Shown: positions 36,855 through 46,104, numbered from the stretch's first letter. The stretch: DNA of 64,000 nt from Virgibacillus ihumii (GCF_902726655.1 NZ_CACVAN010000001.1:248001-312000), one strand, 5' to 3'. Notes: a model not told the origin generated them from the sequence alone. Program-made: numbers and translations.

Positions 36855-38327
36855 TTATCTCATACTGGCATCTTCTCCATGAATTTGCTGGACAATTTGC
36901 TTTTCTTTTTTTGGCGGGTGCAGAAACAGTGCCAAAACAAACGCAATAAAGGCAAGGGCGGTGCTGCCCATAAATGCCCACTCGAATCCGACAACTTGTG
37001 CCTGCTTACCGATCAGCTCAGGTGAAGCAGCTGTATCAGGTACAAAACTTTTCGTTCCCATTGCAACCAGTGTTACCAGGATAGCCGTACCAATTGATGC
37101 AGATATTTGCTGCAATGTGTTAGCCATGGCTGAACCGTGCGCATACCATTTTGGCGGAAGCTGGTTCAGGGCTGACGTCATTACTGGCATCAGGGCAAAA
37201 GACAGACCGAACATACGAATCGCATAAATAACGGTCAAGTAGGTGAACGACGTTTCGAGTGATAATCTTGTAAACATAAATGTTGTTACTGTTACAATGC
37301 TGAGTCCGATTAATGCCAACCATTTGGCACCAAATTTATCAAACAGACGCCCGGTTATTGGTGACAGAATACCGATGACAATTGCTCCCGGTAAAAGCAT
37401 CAAGCCGGACTCAAGTGGTGAGAAATTCAGCACATTCTGCATAAACAGCGGCAGCAATGTTTCGGCCCCGATCAGTGATATCAATACTGTCATAGTAATG
37501 ATAATAGCCAGGGTAAATATCCGGAATTGAAAAACACGGAATTCAAGCATCGGTGTTTTCAGGACAAGCTGGCGCCAGACGAATAAGCCAATAACAACGA
37601 TTCCAGTTCCTGTTGAGATGAGTACTACTGGGCTTAACCAGCCGCTCTGAGACGCAATACTGAATCCATACAGGAACGAACCGAAGCCAATGGAAGACAG
37701 AATAATCGATAGCACATCAATTTTTGGTTTGCGCAATTCCGTTACATTCCGTAAGAATAGTGCTGCAACAATCATGGTAACTGCAACAATCGGCAGTACC
37801 GTAATAAATAATGAACGCCATGAATAGTGCTCCAATAGCCATCCTGACAGTGTCGGCCCGATTGCCGGACCGAATGCAATAACAATTCCGATCATTCCCA
37901 TCGCGGTGCCGCGCCGTTCAACAGAAATAATTGCCAGCAATACCGTCATTAAGAGCGGCAGCATAATGCCGCATCCGGACGCCTGTACAACACGGCCCAA
38001 CAACAATACCGGATAAACGGTTGCTACAGCTGCAATAGCAGTTCCGACACCAAAAAGTCCAATTGCGGTCAAAAACAATCCTCTCGTTGAAAACCGATCA
38101 ATCAGGAATGCTGAAACAGGTATCATAATCCCGTTCGTCATGAGGAAGGCGGTTGTCATCCATTGCACTTCGCCACGAGAAATTTCAAATGCCTGCTGAA
38201 TCGTTGGAAGCGCAGTAGCGAGTAATGTTTCATTGATGATCCCCATAAACGCGCCTGTCAATAATGCGGCTATCATCAGTGCTTTTTGTTTTCCTGGTAA
38301 ATCCCAGGAAGTTGCTGTATCACTCAT
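36855..38327 (-). CDS. MFS drug exporter, DHA2 (EmrB/QacA, LmrB-like) family
   Basis: 490 residues, 14 membrane helices expected. Antiporter motif C is visible in GIVIAFGPAIGPTLSGWLLE; motif A-like loop SAFLIDRFSTRGLF follows helix 2, and NETLLATALPTIQ is the usual helix-1 end of DHA2 proteins. It exports drugs or other lipophilic compounds using proton flow. ATG 38327 follows AAGGAG by seven bases and overlaps the TetR stop (ATGA), so the two are translationally coupled. Confidence 0.9.
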   Translation of the reverse strand: MSDTATSWDLPGKQKALMIAALLTGAFMGIINETLLATALPTIQQAFEISRGEVQWMTTAFLMTNGIMIPVSAFLIDRFSTRGLFLTAIGLFGVGTAIAAVATVYPVLLLGRVVQASGCGIMLPLLMTVLLAIISVERRGTAMGMIGIVIAFGPAIGPTLSGWLLEHYSWRSLFITVLPIVAVTMIVAALFLRNVTELRKPKIDVLSIILSSIGFGSFLYGFSIASQSGWLSPVVLISTGTGIVVIGLFVWRQLVLKTPMLEFRVFQFRIFTLAIIITMTVLISLIGAETLLPLFMQNVLNFSPLESGLMLLPGAIVIGILSPITGRLFDKFGAKWLALIGLSIVTVTTFMFTRLSLETSFTYLTVIYAIRMFGLSFALMPVMTSALNQLPPKWYAHGSAMANTLQQISASIGTAILVTLVAMGTKSFVPDTAASPELIGKQAQVVGFEWAFMGSTALAFIAFVLALFLHPPKKEKQIVQQIHGEDASMR

Positions 38328-39196
38328 GTTAAATCTCCTTTCCATATTTCCCAAGCTGTCATTATTTTTGTTAGTTCTTTTTTTAAATAGGAGCGGCGAT
38401 ACAACTGTGCAAGCAGTGCATCCACTAAAAATTCCCGCGGTGTTTCCTGTTCGAGTTCTTCCACCAGTAATTCAATTGATTGTATATCTTTTTCAGTGGA
38501 AGGTGTTTTTGCCGACTCAGTCTTTAGTTCTGATAGCAGTAACTTTAAATCATCTTCCATACTTTTGATAACAGAAGCGCCGGATTTGTTATCACGGAAA
38601 TCCGGCAGCATCGGTGATAGTGCATCACCATGATCAACGATTACTTTCAGATTTTCGGCTATAAAATCTCCAAGTCGGTCAAGCGGTAACAGAGGTCCTT
38701 TCCAGACCATGCGCATTAAATAACTGTGAATAATTCCTTCCATGATTATCGTTAGATCATTTAAATATGCCTTATTCTGTGGGCCGAAAGCATCCAGTAA
38801 CGCCTGCCTGTGCCATTGATGATGTGTTTGCCGGATTCGGTTCAGAAATTCTGATATTTCTCCTTTCTCATACGGTGGAAAGTCCGTCACTAAAGCAATA
38901 AAAAAAGACCTGTATTCAATTGATTTTTCAAGTTCAATCGAAATTTTCCGCTTCAGTACAAGCAAAGGTGTTTGCTGTACACCTTCCGCAAACCGGTCCG
39001 CTTCCCTGAACATGTCATCGTAATAACGCTGCAGGAGTTCCAAAATCATGTTTTCTTTTGAACTGAAATGTTTATAAAAAGCTCCCTTCGATATACCACA
39101 AGCTTTGGTAATATCCGCTACCGAAGTGGCATGAAAACCGTGTCGCTGAAACAATTGAACAGCTGCATCCAAAAGTTCCTCATGTCGTTGTGCCAT
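38324..39196 (-). CDS. TetR/AcrR family regulator of the DHA2 exporter (YerO-like)
   Basis: 290 residues. N-terminal helix-turn-helix (GFHATSVADITKACGISKGAFYKHF), long helical C-terminal part. It resembles the TetR at 2180-3067 in length, in the ISKGAFYxHFxSK block and in the ending EFLVDALLAQL versus EFVIQGLLANF, so the two are paralogues guarding different exporters. It is first in the operon, with a one-base-shifted ATGA overlap to the exporter. A dyad upstream (39232-39249) is the probable autoregulatory site. Confidence 0.87.
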   Translation of the reverse strand: MAQRHEELLDAAVQLFQRHGFHATSVADITKACGISKGAFYKHFSSKENMILELLQRYYDDMFREADRFAEGVQQTPLLVLKRKISIELEKSIEYRSFFIALVTDFPPYEKGEISEFLNRIRQTHHQWHRQALLDAFGPQNKAYLNDLTIIMEGIIHSYLMRMVWKGPLLPLDRLGDFIAENLKVIVDHGDALSPMLPDFRDNKSGASVIKSMEDDLKLLLSELKTESAKTPSTEKDIQSIELLVEELEQETPREFLVDALLAQLYRRSYLKKELTKIMTAWEIWKGDLT

Positions 39197-39231
39197 TATG
39201 TTCCTCCAAGCTTGACTTGATGTTTACTTAT

Positions 39232-39249
39232 GGTAACTTTTTAGTCACC
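39232..39249. promoter_or_regulatory. Putative TetR operator of the exporter operon
   Basis: GGTAACTTTTTAGTCACC, an 18-base near-perfect dyad (GGTnAC arms), 36 bases upstream of the tetR start. It differs from the TGACCARTCAGTCA boxes of the paralogue, so the two systems should not cross-talk. Confidence 0.55.
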
Positions 39250-39505
39250 AATACATAATAACACCATAGATTTATAGTGGCAAGTGGGAGATTCATTGCT
39301 TGTAACAGTAAAATGATTCCTTGAAACAGCAGGAAAATTGAGGAAAGTTTTTACTTAATCATGTAGAATAAAAATGAGGTTTGAAGCAGCTGGTAAAGTT
39401 TACACAGGAAATTTTAAAACAGGTGAACAGAAAAAACCAATGCTTTTACCAGAGCATTAAATACCCTGATAAAAGAATGCAAAAGGGAATTGGGAGTTTG
39501 TTAGA
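39250..39505. other. Intergenic, nothing recognised
   Basis: Between the divergent TetR and nucleotidyltransferase-like genes. AT-rich; a 28-codon frame starting at 39374 has no ribosome site and is not called. The downstream gene is preceded by AAAAGGGAATTGGGAG only. Confidence 0.3.
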
Positions 39506-40324
39506 ATGAATTTATTTCAAAAAGCAATTGATATGTCCAGGATCTACAGGAAAAATTCAAAGATAGAAGCTATTATTTTGGCTGGTTCGGTATCGAAGAA
39601 TTTACAGGACGAGTTTTCAGATATTGAATTACATATTTTGTGGTCATCCGCTCCGACAGATGATGATCGCCAGGAACCCATCAATGAAGTGAACGGTACA
39701 ATTTTATCGTATCATCCATATGAAGAGAAAGAGTGGTCCGAAGCTTTTTTGGATCAAGACGGCATCAAGTTTGAAATAAGCAGTTTCTTGTCCGTGACGG
39801 TTGAGTACTTTATCTCCGAGGTGGTGGAAGGATATGAAACGGATGTTGATAAACAGTGTATTGCAGCGTCTATTGATGATGGAATAAGTCTCTTCGGGGA
39901 AGAAAAAATTAATACACTGAAAGATAGAGTTGCGACGTATCCAATATGTCTTTCCAATCAAATGATTTTAGAAAATCTTTCGCTGGGAAGTCGATGGAAT
40001 AATCGTATGGCCCTATTAAAACGACAGGATTGGCTAATGCTATATGATGTTATCTGCGGCGTGCAAAAGAATCTATTTGGTATTTTGTTTGGCCTGAATC
40101 ATATGTACGTTTCACATCCTGTCTATAAGTGGATGCAGTACAATATTGAGCAGATGCAGATTAAGCCGGACAATCTATATGATAGAATGACAAATATTTT
40201 GATAGGCGATCCCAAGACGGCTTTATACCAATTAGAAATATTAATTAATGACGTAATCGTATTGATTAAGAAACATCATCCTGATTTGGATATAACTGAA
40301 CATAAGAGAAATCTGGATATGTGA
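39506..40324 (+). CDS. Nucleotidyltransferase-fold protein
   Basis: 272 residues. The N-terminal part has the minimal nucleotidyltransferase signature GSVSKNLQDEFSDIELHI (G-S, then D-x-E about ten residues later), followed by a helical C-terminal region with a Trp/Met-rich segment. Such proteins include aminoglycoside adenylyltransferases and uncharacterised stand-alone enzymes. I do not recognise a specific subfamily. Single gene; the phased repeat array begins 12 bases after its stop. Confidence 0.7.
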   Translation: MNLFQKAIDMSRIYRKNSKIEAIILAGSVSKNLQDEFSDIELHILWSSAPTDDDRQEPINEVNGTILSYHPYEEKEWSEAFLDQDGIKFEISSFLSVTVEYFISEVVEGYETDVDKQCIAASIDDGISLFGEEKINTLKDRVATYPICLSNQMILENLSLGSRWNNRMALLKRQDWLMLYDVICGVQKNLFGILFGLNHMYVSHPVYKWMQYNIEQMQIKPDNLYDRMTNILIGDPKTALYQLEILINDVIVLIKKHHPDLDITEHKRNLDM

Positions 40325-40335
40325 AATGAATAAAA

Positions 40336-40545
40336 GCGAAGTCGCCCCCAACAATCGAAGTCCTGCTGAATTGGGCGAACTCAGTGTCCAAACATGCGAA
40401 CTTCGGATGAAACGTGCGAAGTCGGCACTCAAACGAGCGAAGTCCGGCCGAAACGTGCAAAGTAAGTGCCCAAACGTGCGAACTCTGGCTGAAAATGTGC
40501 GAAGTCGGCACTCAAACGTGCGAACCCCGGCTGAAACGTGCAGGA
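40336..40545. repeat. Phased 20-21 bp repeat array, AAACGTGCGAA core (11 units)
   Basis: GCGAA or its variants begin at 40336, 40355, 40375, 40396, 40416, 40437, 40457, 40478, 40499, 40520 and 40540: spacing 19-21, mostly alternating 20 and 21. The best units read AAACGTGCGAAGTCGGC; linkers alternate between GTCGGCACTC- and CTCTGGCTG-like forms. Same core as the array at 7603. The open frames that run through it on both strands are by-products of the repeat. Confidence 0.85.
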
Positions 40546-40627
40546 TACGATTTCATTATAAAGATCGCAAATGTACTCCACTCAAAGAAAGAAAAAGATT
40601 GCTATAAAGCAACCTTCAAATTGAAAA

Positions 40628-40741
40628 TTAGTCTCCAGCTTCAATGACAGCAACGATGGCAGCTATGGCTGAAGTTATAAGAACTGTTCCAATTACAAGA
40701 CCAATAACAAAATTTTCTTGTGAAATTCCTAGAATATCCAT
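40628..40741 (-). CDS. Small hydrophobic membrane peptide, 37 residues
   Basis: MDILGISQENFVIGLVIGTV then a hydrophobic stretch ending AVIEAGD. One membrane helix, acidic ends. A good ribosome site (GGAAGGAACG) stands 7 bases before the ATG. Opposite in direction to the next small gene at 40837, with which it shares a promoter region. Function unknown; too short for confident calling. Confidence 0.5.
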   Translation of the reverse strand: MDILGISQENFVIGLVIGTVLITSAIAAIVAVIEAGD

Positions 40742-40836
40742 TGTACAACGTTCCTTCCATTATCGTAGTTGTAATGAATATTATAACATAATTTGACAAG
40801 TGTAAAACCAGCATTGTATAGAAAAGAGGTGGAATA

Positions 40837-40962
40837 ATGGGTCTTATTGCTGTTTTAGTCGTCTTGACATCTGCGGGCTTCTTATATTTTATGGGTGAAT
40901 CGGGTTTTGATTGGGGTAAACCTGTTAATGAAAAGGATAGTATAAATGATGACCACCCCTAA
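40837..40962 (+). CDS. Small membrane peptide, 41 residues
   Basis: Starts MGLIAVLVVLTSAGFLYFMG, then a short acidic tail with FDWGKPVNEKD. One N-terminal membrane helix with the tail outside or inside. AGAGGTGG precedes the ATG. The stop lies inside the CCACCCC/GGGGTGG hairpin at 40953-40977. Function unknown. Confidence 0.5.
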   Translation: MGLIAVLVVLTSAGFLYFMGESGFDWGKPVNEKDSINDDHP

Positions 40963-40994
40963 AAGTCAGTGGGGTGGCCGTCATTGATTCATTG

Positions 40995-42806
40995 TTAAAA
41001 ATTATACGGACGGGCGACGACATACTTTTCCGTCAACTGCAGATACGTTTCAATCGCGTCCTGCACCGGTTGCAATGCTGCATTCCAGAATTCCTTCTCT
41101 TTCATATCCTTGTTTAAATATGTCTCTGCCAGTTGCTCAACTGTCATCCGGCCGGTGTTTCGCAGTATCTCGTCATATGTGTCAGGAAATTGGCTGCCTT
41201 GTTCCTGTGCCAATGCGTAAATACCATTGCTGAACAGGTAGCCGACAGTATATGGAAAATTGTAAAATGACTGCTCGGTATCGTAAAGATGGGGGATGGT
41301 GATCCACTCATATGGATTGGTTTCATCAAGTACATCACCATATATCTGTGAAAATTCGTTCTCCATTAAACTGGAGATTTTCTCAACTGTCAGCAGCCCC
41401 TGTTTTCTTTTTTCATAAAGCTTTTGTTCAAAATGAAACATTGCTGGAACAGTTACCTGGTATTTCAGGCCGTTGATAATTTTTTGCTCGAGTAGAGAAA
41501 GCTTATCCGTTTCATTTTTTGCATGGTCAATTGCGGCATCCAGTACCAGGTTTTCCATGAAGGTGGATGCTGTCTCGGCAACACTGGTGCTGACTTGACT
41601 GGCAAATTCAGGTTCGTCATGCAGAATATGATTGTGATATGCATGCCCTAGTTCGTGTGCAATTGTGACGACATCCTGATAGGTTCCTCTGAAGGTCAGG
41701 AAAACCCGGCTCTCCTTGGAGTATGTCATGTTTGCACAGAATCCGCCTTGCATTTTGCCTTTTCGGTCTTCCGCTTCAATCCAGCCTTCACGGAATGCTT
41801 TTTCCACAAATTTTCCCAGTTTTTCACTGAAGGAATGGTACTGGGTAATAATGATGTTTGCCGCTTCATCGTAGGAAATTGTTTTGTTGCTTGAAAATGC
41901 CGGAGCATCCGTGTCATACCAGTTTAGCTTATCAAGTCCCATTACGGCTGCTTTCCGTTTGTAATATGTTTGTGCAGCGTCACTGTTGTCCTTAATGGCT
42001 GTCAGCATTGCCCGAATCGATTGTTCGTTAATGCGGTTTTCGTCGAGTGCTTCTTTTAGCAGGTTGTTCCATCCGCGGAGATTGTATGTATCAAGTCGGT
42101 ACCCGCTGATCCGGTTGAGAACGGTTTTGAATGTTTCAGCATTCTCTTTACAAACTGTTATAAGTGCGCGTGCTGAATTTTTTCGTAATGTGCGGTTTTC
42201 GGCAAACATGGCGTTGCTGAAAGCCTGCTCAACAGATAGTTCTTCTGTTTGACCGTCTTTTTCCAGCGGGATCCGGAGATTTCCCATCACTTGTTCATAA
42301 TAATCTTCCCAGCCGGCAAATCCGTTAATCGAAAGACGGTTAATCAGCTTTTCCATTTTTGCCGGAAGTTTGTCTTCTAATTTGCCTTTGCGCTCTTCTA
42401 AATAAAATTGATATCCCTGAACTTCTTTATTTTTTAAAAGTACGTTCCACTCAGTTTCCGATATTTTTGCAAGAAGTCTATCCATATCAAGTTTTATAGT
42501 CTCAAAATCAACCTGAATTTTGCTGCTTTCCTCCATTAAATTTTCAACAACCGGGTCATTCACGTGGACTGCATACAGACAAAAAACATAGTCGTCCAGT
42601 TCTTCGACCATTGCTGAAAATGTTTGAAGCTCCCGCAAAATATGGACGATATTTTCTATGTCTGCTGTATCCACGGTATTTATTTTGAGCGGTAATGATT
42701 CCATCTGTCTTTTCAGCCGAGCTATTCGTTTATGTAATGCCTCGGAATCTTTCCCGCCCGGATACAATGACTCCAGATTCCAGGTTTGATTCGTCGTGTT
42801 CTTCAT
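40995..42806 (-). CDS. pepF: Oligoendopeptidase F (M3B metallopeptidase)
   Basis: 603 residues, typical length. The zinc site HELGHAYHNH is present with the third ligand Glu further along (ETASTFMENL). Cytoplasmic enzyme that cuts short peptides of about 7-17 residues. N-terminal NQTWNLESLYPGG is the usual PepF start. ATG follows GGGGGAGG. Single gene, unrelated to neighbours. Confidence 0.94.
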   Translation of the reverse strand: MKNTTNQTWNLESLYPGGKDSEALHKRIARLKRQMESLPLKINTVDTADIENIVHILRELQTFSAMVEELDDYVFCLYAVHVNDPVVENLMEESSKIQVDFETIKLDMDRLLAKISETEWNVLLKNKEVQGYQFYLEERKGKLEDKLPAKMEKLINRLSINGFAGWEDYYEQVMGNLRIPLEKDGQTEELSVEQAFSNAMFAENRTLRKNSARALITVCKENAETFKTVLNRISGYRLDTYNLRGWNNLLKEALDENRINEQSIRAMLTAIKDNSDAAQTYYKRKAAVMGLDKLNWYDTDAPAFSSNKTISYDEAANIIITQYHSFSEKLGKFVEKAFREGWIEAEDRKGKMQGGFCANMTYSKESRVFLTFRGTYQDVVTIAHELGHAYHNHILHDEPEFASQVSTSVAETASTFMENLVLDAAIDHAKNETDKLSLLEQKIINGLKYQVTVPAMFHFEQKLYEKRKQGLLTVEKISSLMENEFSQIYGDVLDETNPYEWITIPHLYDTEQSFYNFPYTVGYLFSNGIYALAQEQGSQFPDTYDEILRNTGRMTVEQLAETYLNKDMKEKEFWNAALQPVQDAIETYLQLTEKYVVARPYNF

Positions 42807-42951
42807 TTCGATTCCTCCCCCATATATCAGTAATTCTTATTATAGAGCAATTCGACTGTTTCTGTATCGTTCCTAGGACTGATTTGGGTTCATGCCCGGT
42901 GCTGTTATGGTAAAATAATCATATATTATTTTGCGTGGGAAGGTGAGTCAA

Positions 42952-43662
42952 TTGGAGGATTCAGCAAAACATACATACGACAAACTGGCCGGTACGTATC
43001 AGAATGATATTGATGAAGCGAGTCCATATAACGCATATTACGAGCGGCCGGCGATGATGGCTGCACTGCCTGAGGATTTATCCGAGAAAAGGGTGCTTGA
43101 TGCCGGATGTTCGGCAGGATGGTACCTCGCACAATTGGTGGATCGGGGTGCGGATGTTACCGGAATTGATGTGAGTTCGGAAATGGTCAAAGAAGCCCGG
43201 ATACGACTGGGTGACAGGGCGACCATTCTTTGTCATGACTTGCAGAAGACATTGCCCTTTGAGGATGATTCCTTTGATGTCATCGTCAGTTCATTAACAC
43301 TGCACTATTTGCAGGACTGGACGGCGACATTCAGGGAATTTAACCGCGTTTTGAAAGCAGGCGGGATCCTGCTGTTTTCAGTTCATCATCCGTTCATGGA
43401 TTTTTCAAGATTTCAATGCAAGGATTATTTTGAAACGCATCTTTTAACGGATAGGTGGGAAAAGCCGAGCATCACGATTGATGTCAGTTTTTACCGCAGG
43501 CCAATGCAGGATATAATAGGGGAGACGGTGCGTTTTTTTACGTTGGATCAGCTGATTGAACCAACTCCTCAGCCAAAAATGAAGGCAATGGCTGCTAAAT
43601 CCTATCAGTATCTCATGACCAATCCGCATTTTTTAATTATCAAAGCCACATCAACGAAATAA
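42952..43662 (+). CDS. Class I SAM-dependent methyltransferase
   Basis: 236 residues. SAM motif [16 protein letters not shown], acidic loop [10 protein letters not shown], motif post-[20 protein letters not shown] and [21 protein letters not shown] are the signs of a Methyltransf_11-type enzyme. The chosen TTG (42952) follows GGTGAG by four bases and gives [16 protein letters not shown]; longer TTG or GTG starts at 42931/42943 overlap that site. Substrate unknown. Confidence 0.85.
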   Translation: MEDSAKHTYDKLAGTYQNDIDEASPYNAYYERPAMMAALPEDLSEKRVLDAGCSAGWYLAQLVDRGADVTGIDVSSEMVKEARIRLGDRATILCHDLQKTLPFEDDSFDVIVSSLTLHYLQDWTATFREFNRVLKAGGILLFSVHHPFMDFSRFQCKDYFETHLLTDRWEKPSITIDVSFYRRPMQDIIGETVRFFTLDQLIEPTPQPKMKAMAAKSYQYLMTNPHFLIIKATSTK

Positions 43663-43691
43663 ACTTACCGATGGAAGTAATCGCCCTGAGC

Positions 43692-44021
43692 TCACAGCAC
43701 GGTTACTTCCAAAATACTGTCAAAAGAGATGTTATTTGTTGCAGAGTGCTTTAGATATAAGCTTTTCTTCTCCATATTAATTTCGCTGATTTTTCCCTTT
43801 GTTACTGCAAAATCATGTTCAGCGAAATATACGATTTCAACAGGAAGATCGTTATGGATGGCGCATTGCAGCTTCATGTCGATTTCTTCACGCTGCTGCT
43901 CATCAATGAGGGGTTTTTTCTTAAATTCCATCTCAGCAAAAATTTCCCTCAGCATCTGGACATGTTCAGGAATCATCATCGTTGAACCAATCCACTTTTT
44001 TGAACCACGATCATTAATCAT
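43692..44021 (-). CDS. YolD-like protein under LexA control
   Basis: 109 residues. The YolD family start (DRGSKKWIGSTMMIPEHVQMLRE) is clear. In B. subtilis yolD-type genes accompany SOS-induced Y-family polymerase genes (uvrX, yqjW). A LexA-type box GAACGTTTGTTC lies 20 bases upstream, but no polymerase gene is adjacent, so this is an orphan. ATG 44021 follows GAAGGTGAT. The molecular function of YolD is not established; a link to translesion DNA synthesis is inferred. Confidence 0.85.
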   Translation of the reverse strand: MINDRGSKKWIGSTMMIPEHVQMLREIFAEMEFKKKPLIDEQQREEIDMKLQCAIHNDLPVEIVYFAEHDFAVTKGKISEINMEKKSLYLKHSATNNISFDSILEVTVL

Positions 44022-44038
44022 ATATATCACCTTCATTA

Positions 44039-44053
44039 CGGAACGTTTGTTCG
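44039..44053 (-). promoter_or_regulatory. LexA (DinR) SOS box
   Basis: CGGAACGTTTGTTCG contains GAAC-N4-GTTC, the Bacillus DinR core, and fits CGAACRNRYGTTYC closely. It lies 20 bases upstream of the yolD start. A second GAAC half site does not occur nearby. Confidence 0.75.
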
Positions 44054-44349
44054 ATTATAACATAACGTTCTTGGATTGTGAATTGGTTGTACAATAAGTG
44101 GGTAGGGGGTTCCATTTTATTGTGTACCATATTTGTTAATATGGAGTCATGGAAGTATTAAAATTCATTGATAATAATGAACGATTTTTAATACATTAAG
44201 TAGTAGTTCCAATTTAATTATTTAATAGCTTATGTTTATTATTATTTTTGAACAGAATATTTGGTATTATATTCGTAGGTCAATATAACTAGAAGTTTAC
44301 ATATTTTTTAAAAATTAACAGGTAGGCTGTTTGGAAAGGAGAATGAGGA
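44054..44349. other. AT-rich intergenic region before the Mrr-type gene
   Basis: About 300 bases of very AT-rich DNA. Only a small hairpin CCATATT-TGTT-AATATGG (44126-44143) stands out. Possible promoter elements of the nuclease gene cannot be chosen with confidence because of the base composition. Confidence 0.3.
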
Positions 44350-46014
44350 ATGGCTGGAAATATGTATCAGGTTGAAATAAAACATGACGGTTTAAACAAA
44401 TATCGAATTATTAAGGGATCAGATCGTAGGGTTGTTAAACAAAAAGCACTAGCACAAGAAAGACAATGGGAAGAGATGTGGCACAAAAAATTGGAAGCAG
44501 AAAGAAAAAAAGAAGAGAGGGAAAAGGCTGCCAGAGAAAAAGAGGAGAAAAAAGCCTTAGCTATGCAATTGACAGAGGAAGCAGAACAGCAGTTACAAAA
44601 TATTGAAAATACATTATCATTTACATTAACTATTGACGACAAAATTGACTGGGAATCATTGAAGGATACATCTGAGTACACTATTCCAGAGCCTGACGAA
44701 CCTAACTATGTTGATATCCCAGATGAACCGGACAAAAATAGCTCAGACTATAAGCCGAAGCTCAATATACTTGACAGATTTTCTGCTAAACGTAAAGAAA
44801 ATAAAATTGAGCAAATGGATAAACTTTTTGAAGAGAATTATGGGAATTGGGAACTGAAGAAGAAACAAATAATAGCTGAAAATGAAGAGGTAGACAATGG
44901 TTATAAAGAGCAGTTGCAAATATGGGAAAATGAAAAACAAGAGTTTTTACAAGAACAGGCTGAGAAAAATCATGCTATAGACATACAGAAAGAAAACTAT
45001 TTAAAAAAGATCCCAACAGCAATAGTGGATTATTGTGATATGGTCTTAACTAATTCAATATACCCCAAGGAGTTTCCACAAGAATTTGATATTGATTTTA
45101 ATCCGGAAAGCAAGAATTTAATTGTTGATTATTCTTTGCCAGCCCCAATTGAATTGCCAAGATTAAAAGGGGTTAAATACGTTCAATCCCGCGACGATTT
45201 TAAAGAAGCATTTCTCTCTGACTCTGTCTTCAATAAAATGTATGATAATTTATTATATCAGATTACTTTACGGTCACTTCATGAATTGTTTGAAGCAGAT
45301 ATAATAAGTGGAATTGATTCTATAGTATTTAATGGTTGGGTTAATTCAATAGATAAAAGCACTGGAAATGAAGTTAATTCGTGTGTGTTAAGTATACAAG
45401 CGACTAAAGAAGAGATAATGGACCTTAATCTCTCACAAGTGGATCCAAAGGCATGTTTTAAAAACTTAAAGGGAATTGGAAGCAGTAAGTTACATAGCCT
45501 TGCTCCCGTTGCGCCAATTATAAAAATCGATCGAAATGATCCCAGGTTTGTTTCCTCGTATGATTTGGGAGATGGATTGAGTGAGTCCGATAATTTGGCA
45601 GCTATGGATTGGCAGGACTTTGAACATTTAATTCGAGAGTTGTTTGATAAGGAATTTAATCAGTCTGGAGGAGAGGTTAATATTACCAGAGCAAGTAGAG
45701 ATGGGGGTGTTGATGCAATTGCCTTTGACCCAGATCCTATTAGAGGTGGTAAAATAGTTATACAGGCAAAAAGATATACTAATGTTGTAGGTGTTTCCGC
45801 GGTCAGAGATTTGTATGGTACTGTATTAAACGAGGGGGCGACAAAAGGGATTTTAGTTTCAACAGCTGACTATGGACCTGATGCATATAAATTTTCTAAG
45901 GATAAGCCGATAACACTATTAAATGGAAATAATCTTCTTCATATGCTTCAAAATCATGGATATAAGGCAAAAATTGATTTGAAGGAAGCGAAAAAGGTAG
46001 TGAATGATCAGTAG
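44350..46014 (+). CDS. Mrr-type restriction endonuclease-domain protein with coiled-coil N-terminus
   Basis: 554 residues. The first ~230 are charged and largely coiled coil (RKKEEREKAAREKEEKKA), with a conserved-looking middle part to about 400. The C-terminal ~150 residues are an Mrr-type nuclease domain: MDWQDFEHLIRELF helix, catalytic Asp in RDGGVDAIAFD and the Q-A-K of KIVIQAKRY. Mrr-type domains cut DNA, often modified DNA, and appear in type IV restriction and other defence proteins. No methylase is nearby. The gene is noticeably AT-richer than its neighbours, which suggests transfer. ATG 44350 is eight bases after AAAGGAG. Confidence 0.82.
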   Translation: MAGNMYQVEIKHDGLNKYRIIKGSDRRVVKQKALAQERQWEEMWHKKLEAERKKEEREKAAREKEEKKALAMQLTEEAEQQLQNIENTLSFTLTIDDKIDWESLKDTSEYTIPEPDEPNYVDIPDEPDKNSSDYKPKLNILDRFSAKRKENKIEQMDKLFEENYGNWELKKKQIIAENEEVDNGYKEQLQIWENEKQEFLQEQAEKNHAIDIQKENYLKKIPTAIVDYCDMVLTNSIYPKEFPQEFDIDFNPESKNLIVDYSLPAPIELPRLKGVKYVQSRDDFKEAFLSDSVFNKMYDNLLYQITLRSLHELFEADIISGIDSIVFNGWVNSIDKSTGNEVNSCVLSIQATKEEIMDLNLSQVDPKACFKNLKGIGSSKLHSLAPVAPIIKIDRNDPRFVSSYDLGDGLSESDNLAAMDWQDFEHLIRELFDKEFNQSGGEVNITRASRDGGVDAIAFDPDPIRGGKIVIQAKRYTNVVGVSAVRDLYGTVLNEGATKGILVSTADYGPDAYKFSKDKPITLLNGNNLLHMLQNHGYKAKIDLKEAKKVVNDQ

Positions 46015-46049
46015 TAATATATACATGGTCAAACATAAGTACAACAAAT

Positions 46050-46077
46050 CCCGTACCACAGTTAGTTGTGATACGGG
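46050..46077 (+). terminator. Hairpin after the Mrr-type gene
   Basis: 11-bp stem CCCGTACCACA/TGTGATACGGG with one mismatch and 6-base loop, followed by GTTTATC; between convergent genes. Confidence 0.6.
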
Positions 46078-46104
46078 GTTTATCTCAGGACAGCGATTGA
46101 TGAG

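Noticed and set aside
39374..39460. 28-codon frame upstream of the nucleotidyltransferase-fold gene
   Set aside because: No ribosome binding site and no hydrophobic or conserved pattern.
40326..40647. Open frames of 63-93 codons across the repeat array on both strands
   Set aside because: They arise from the repeat composition, have no ribosome sites and occur in several frames at once.
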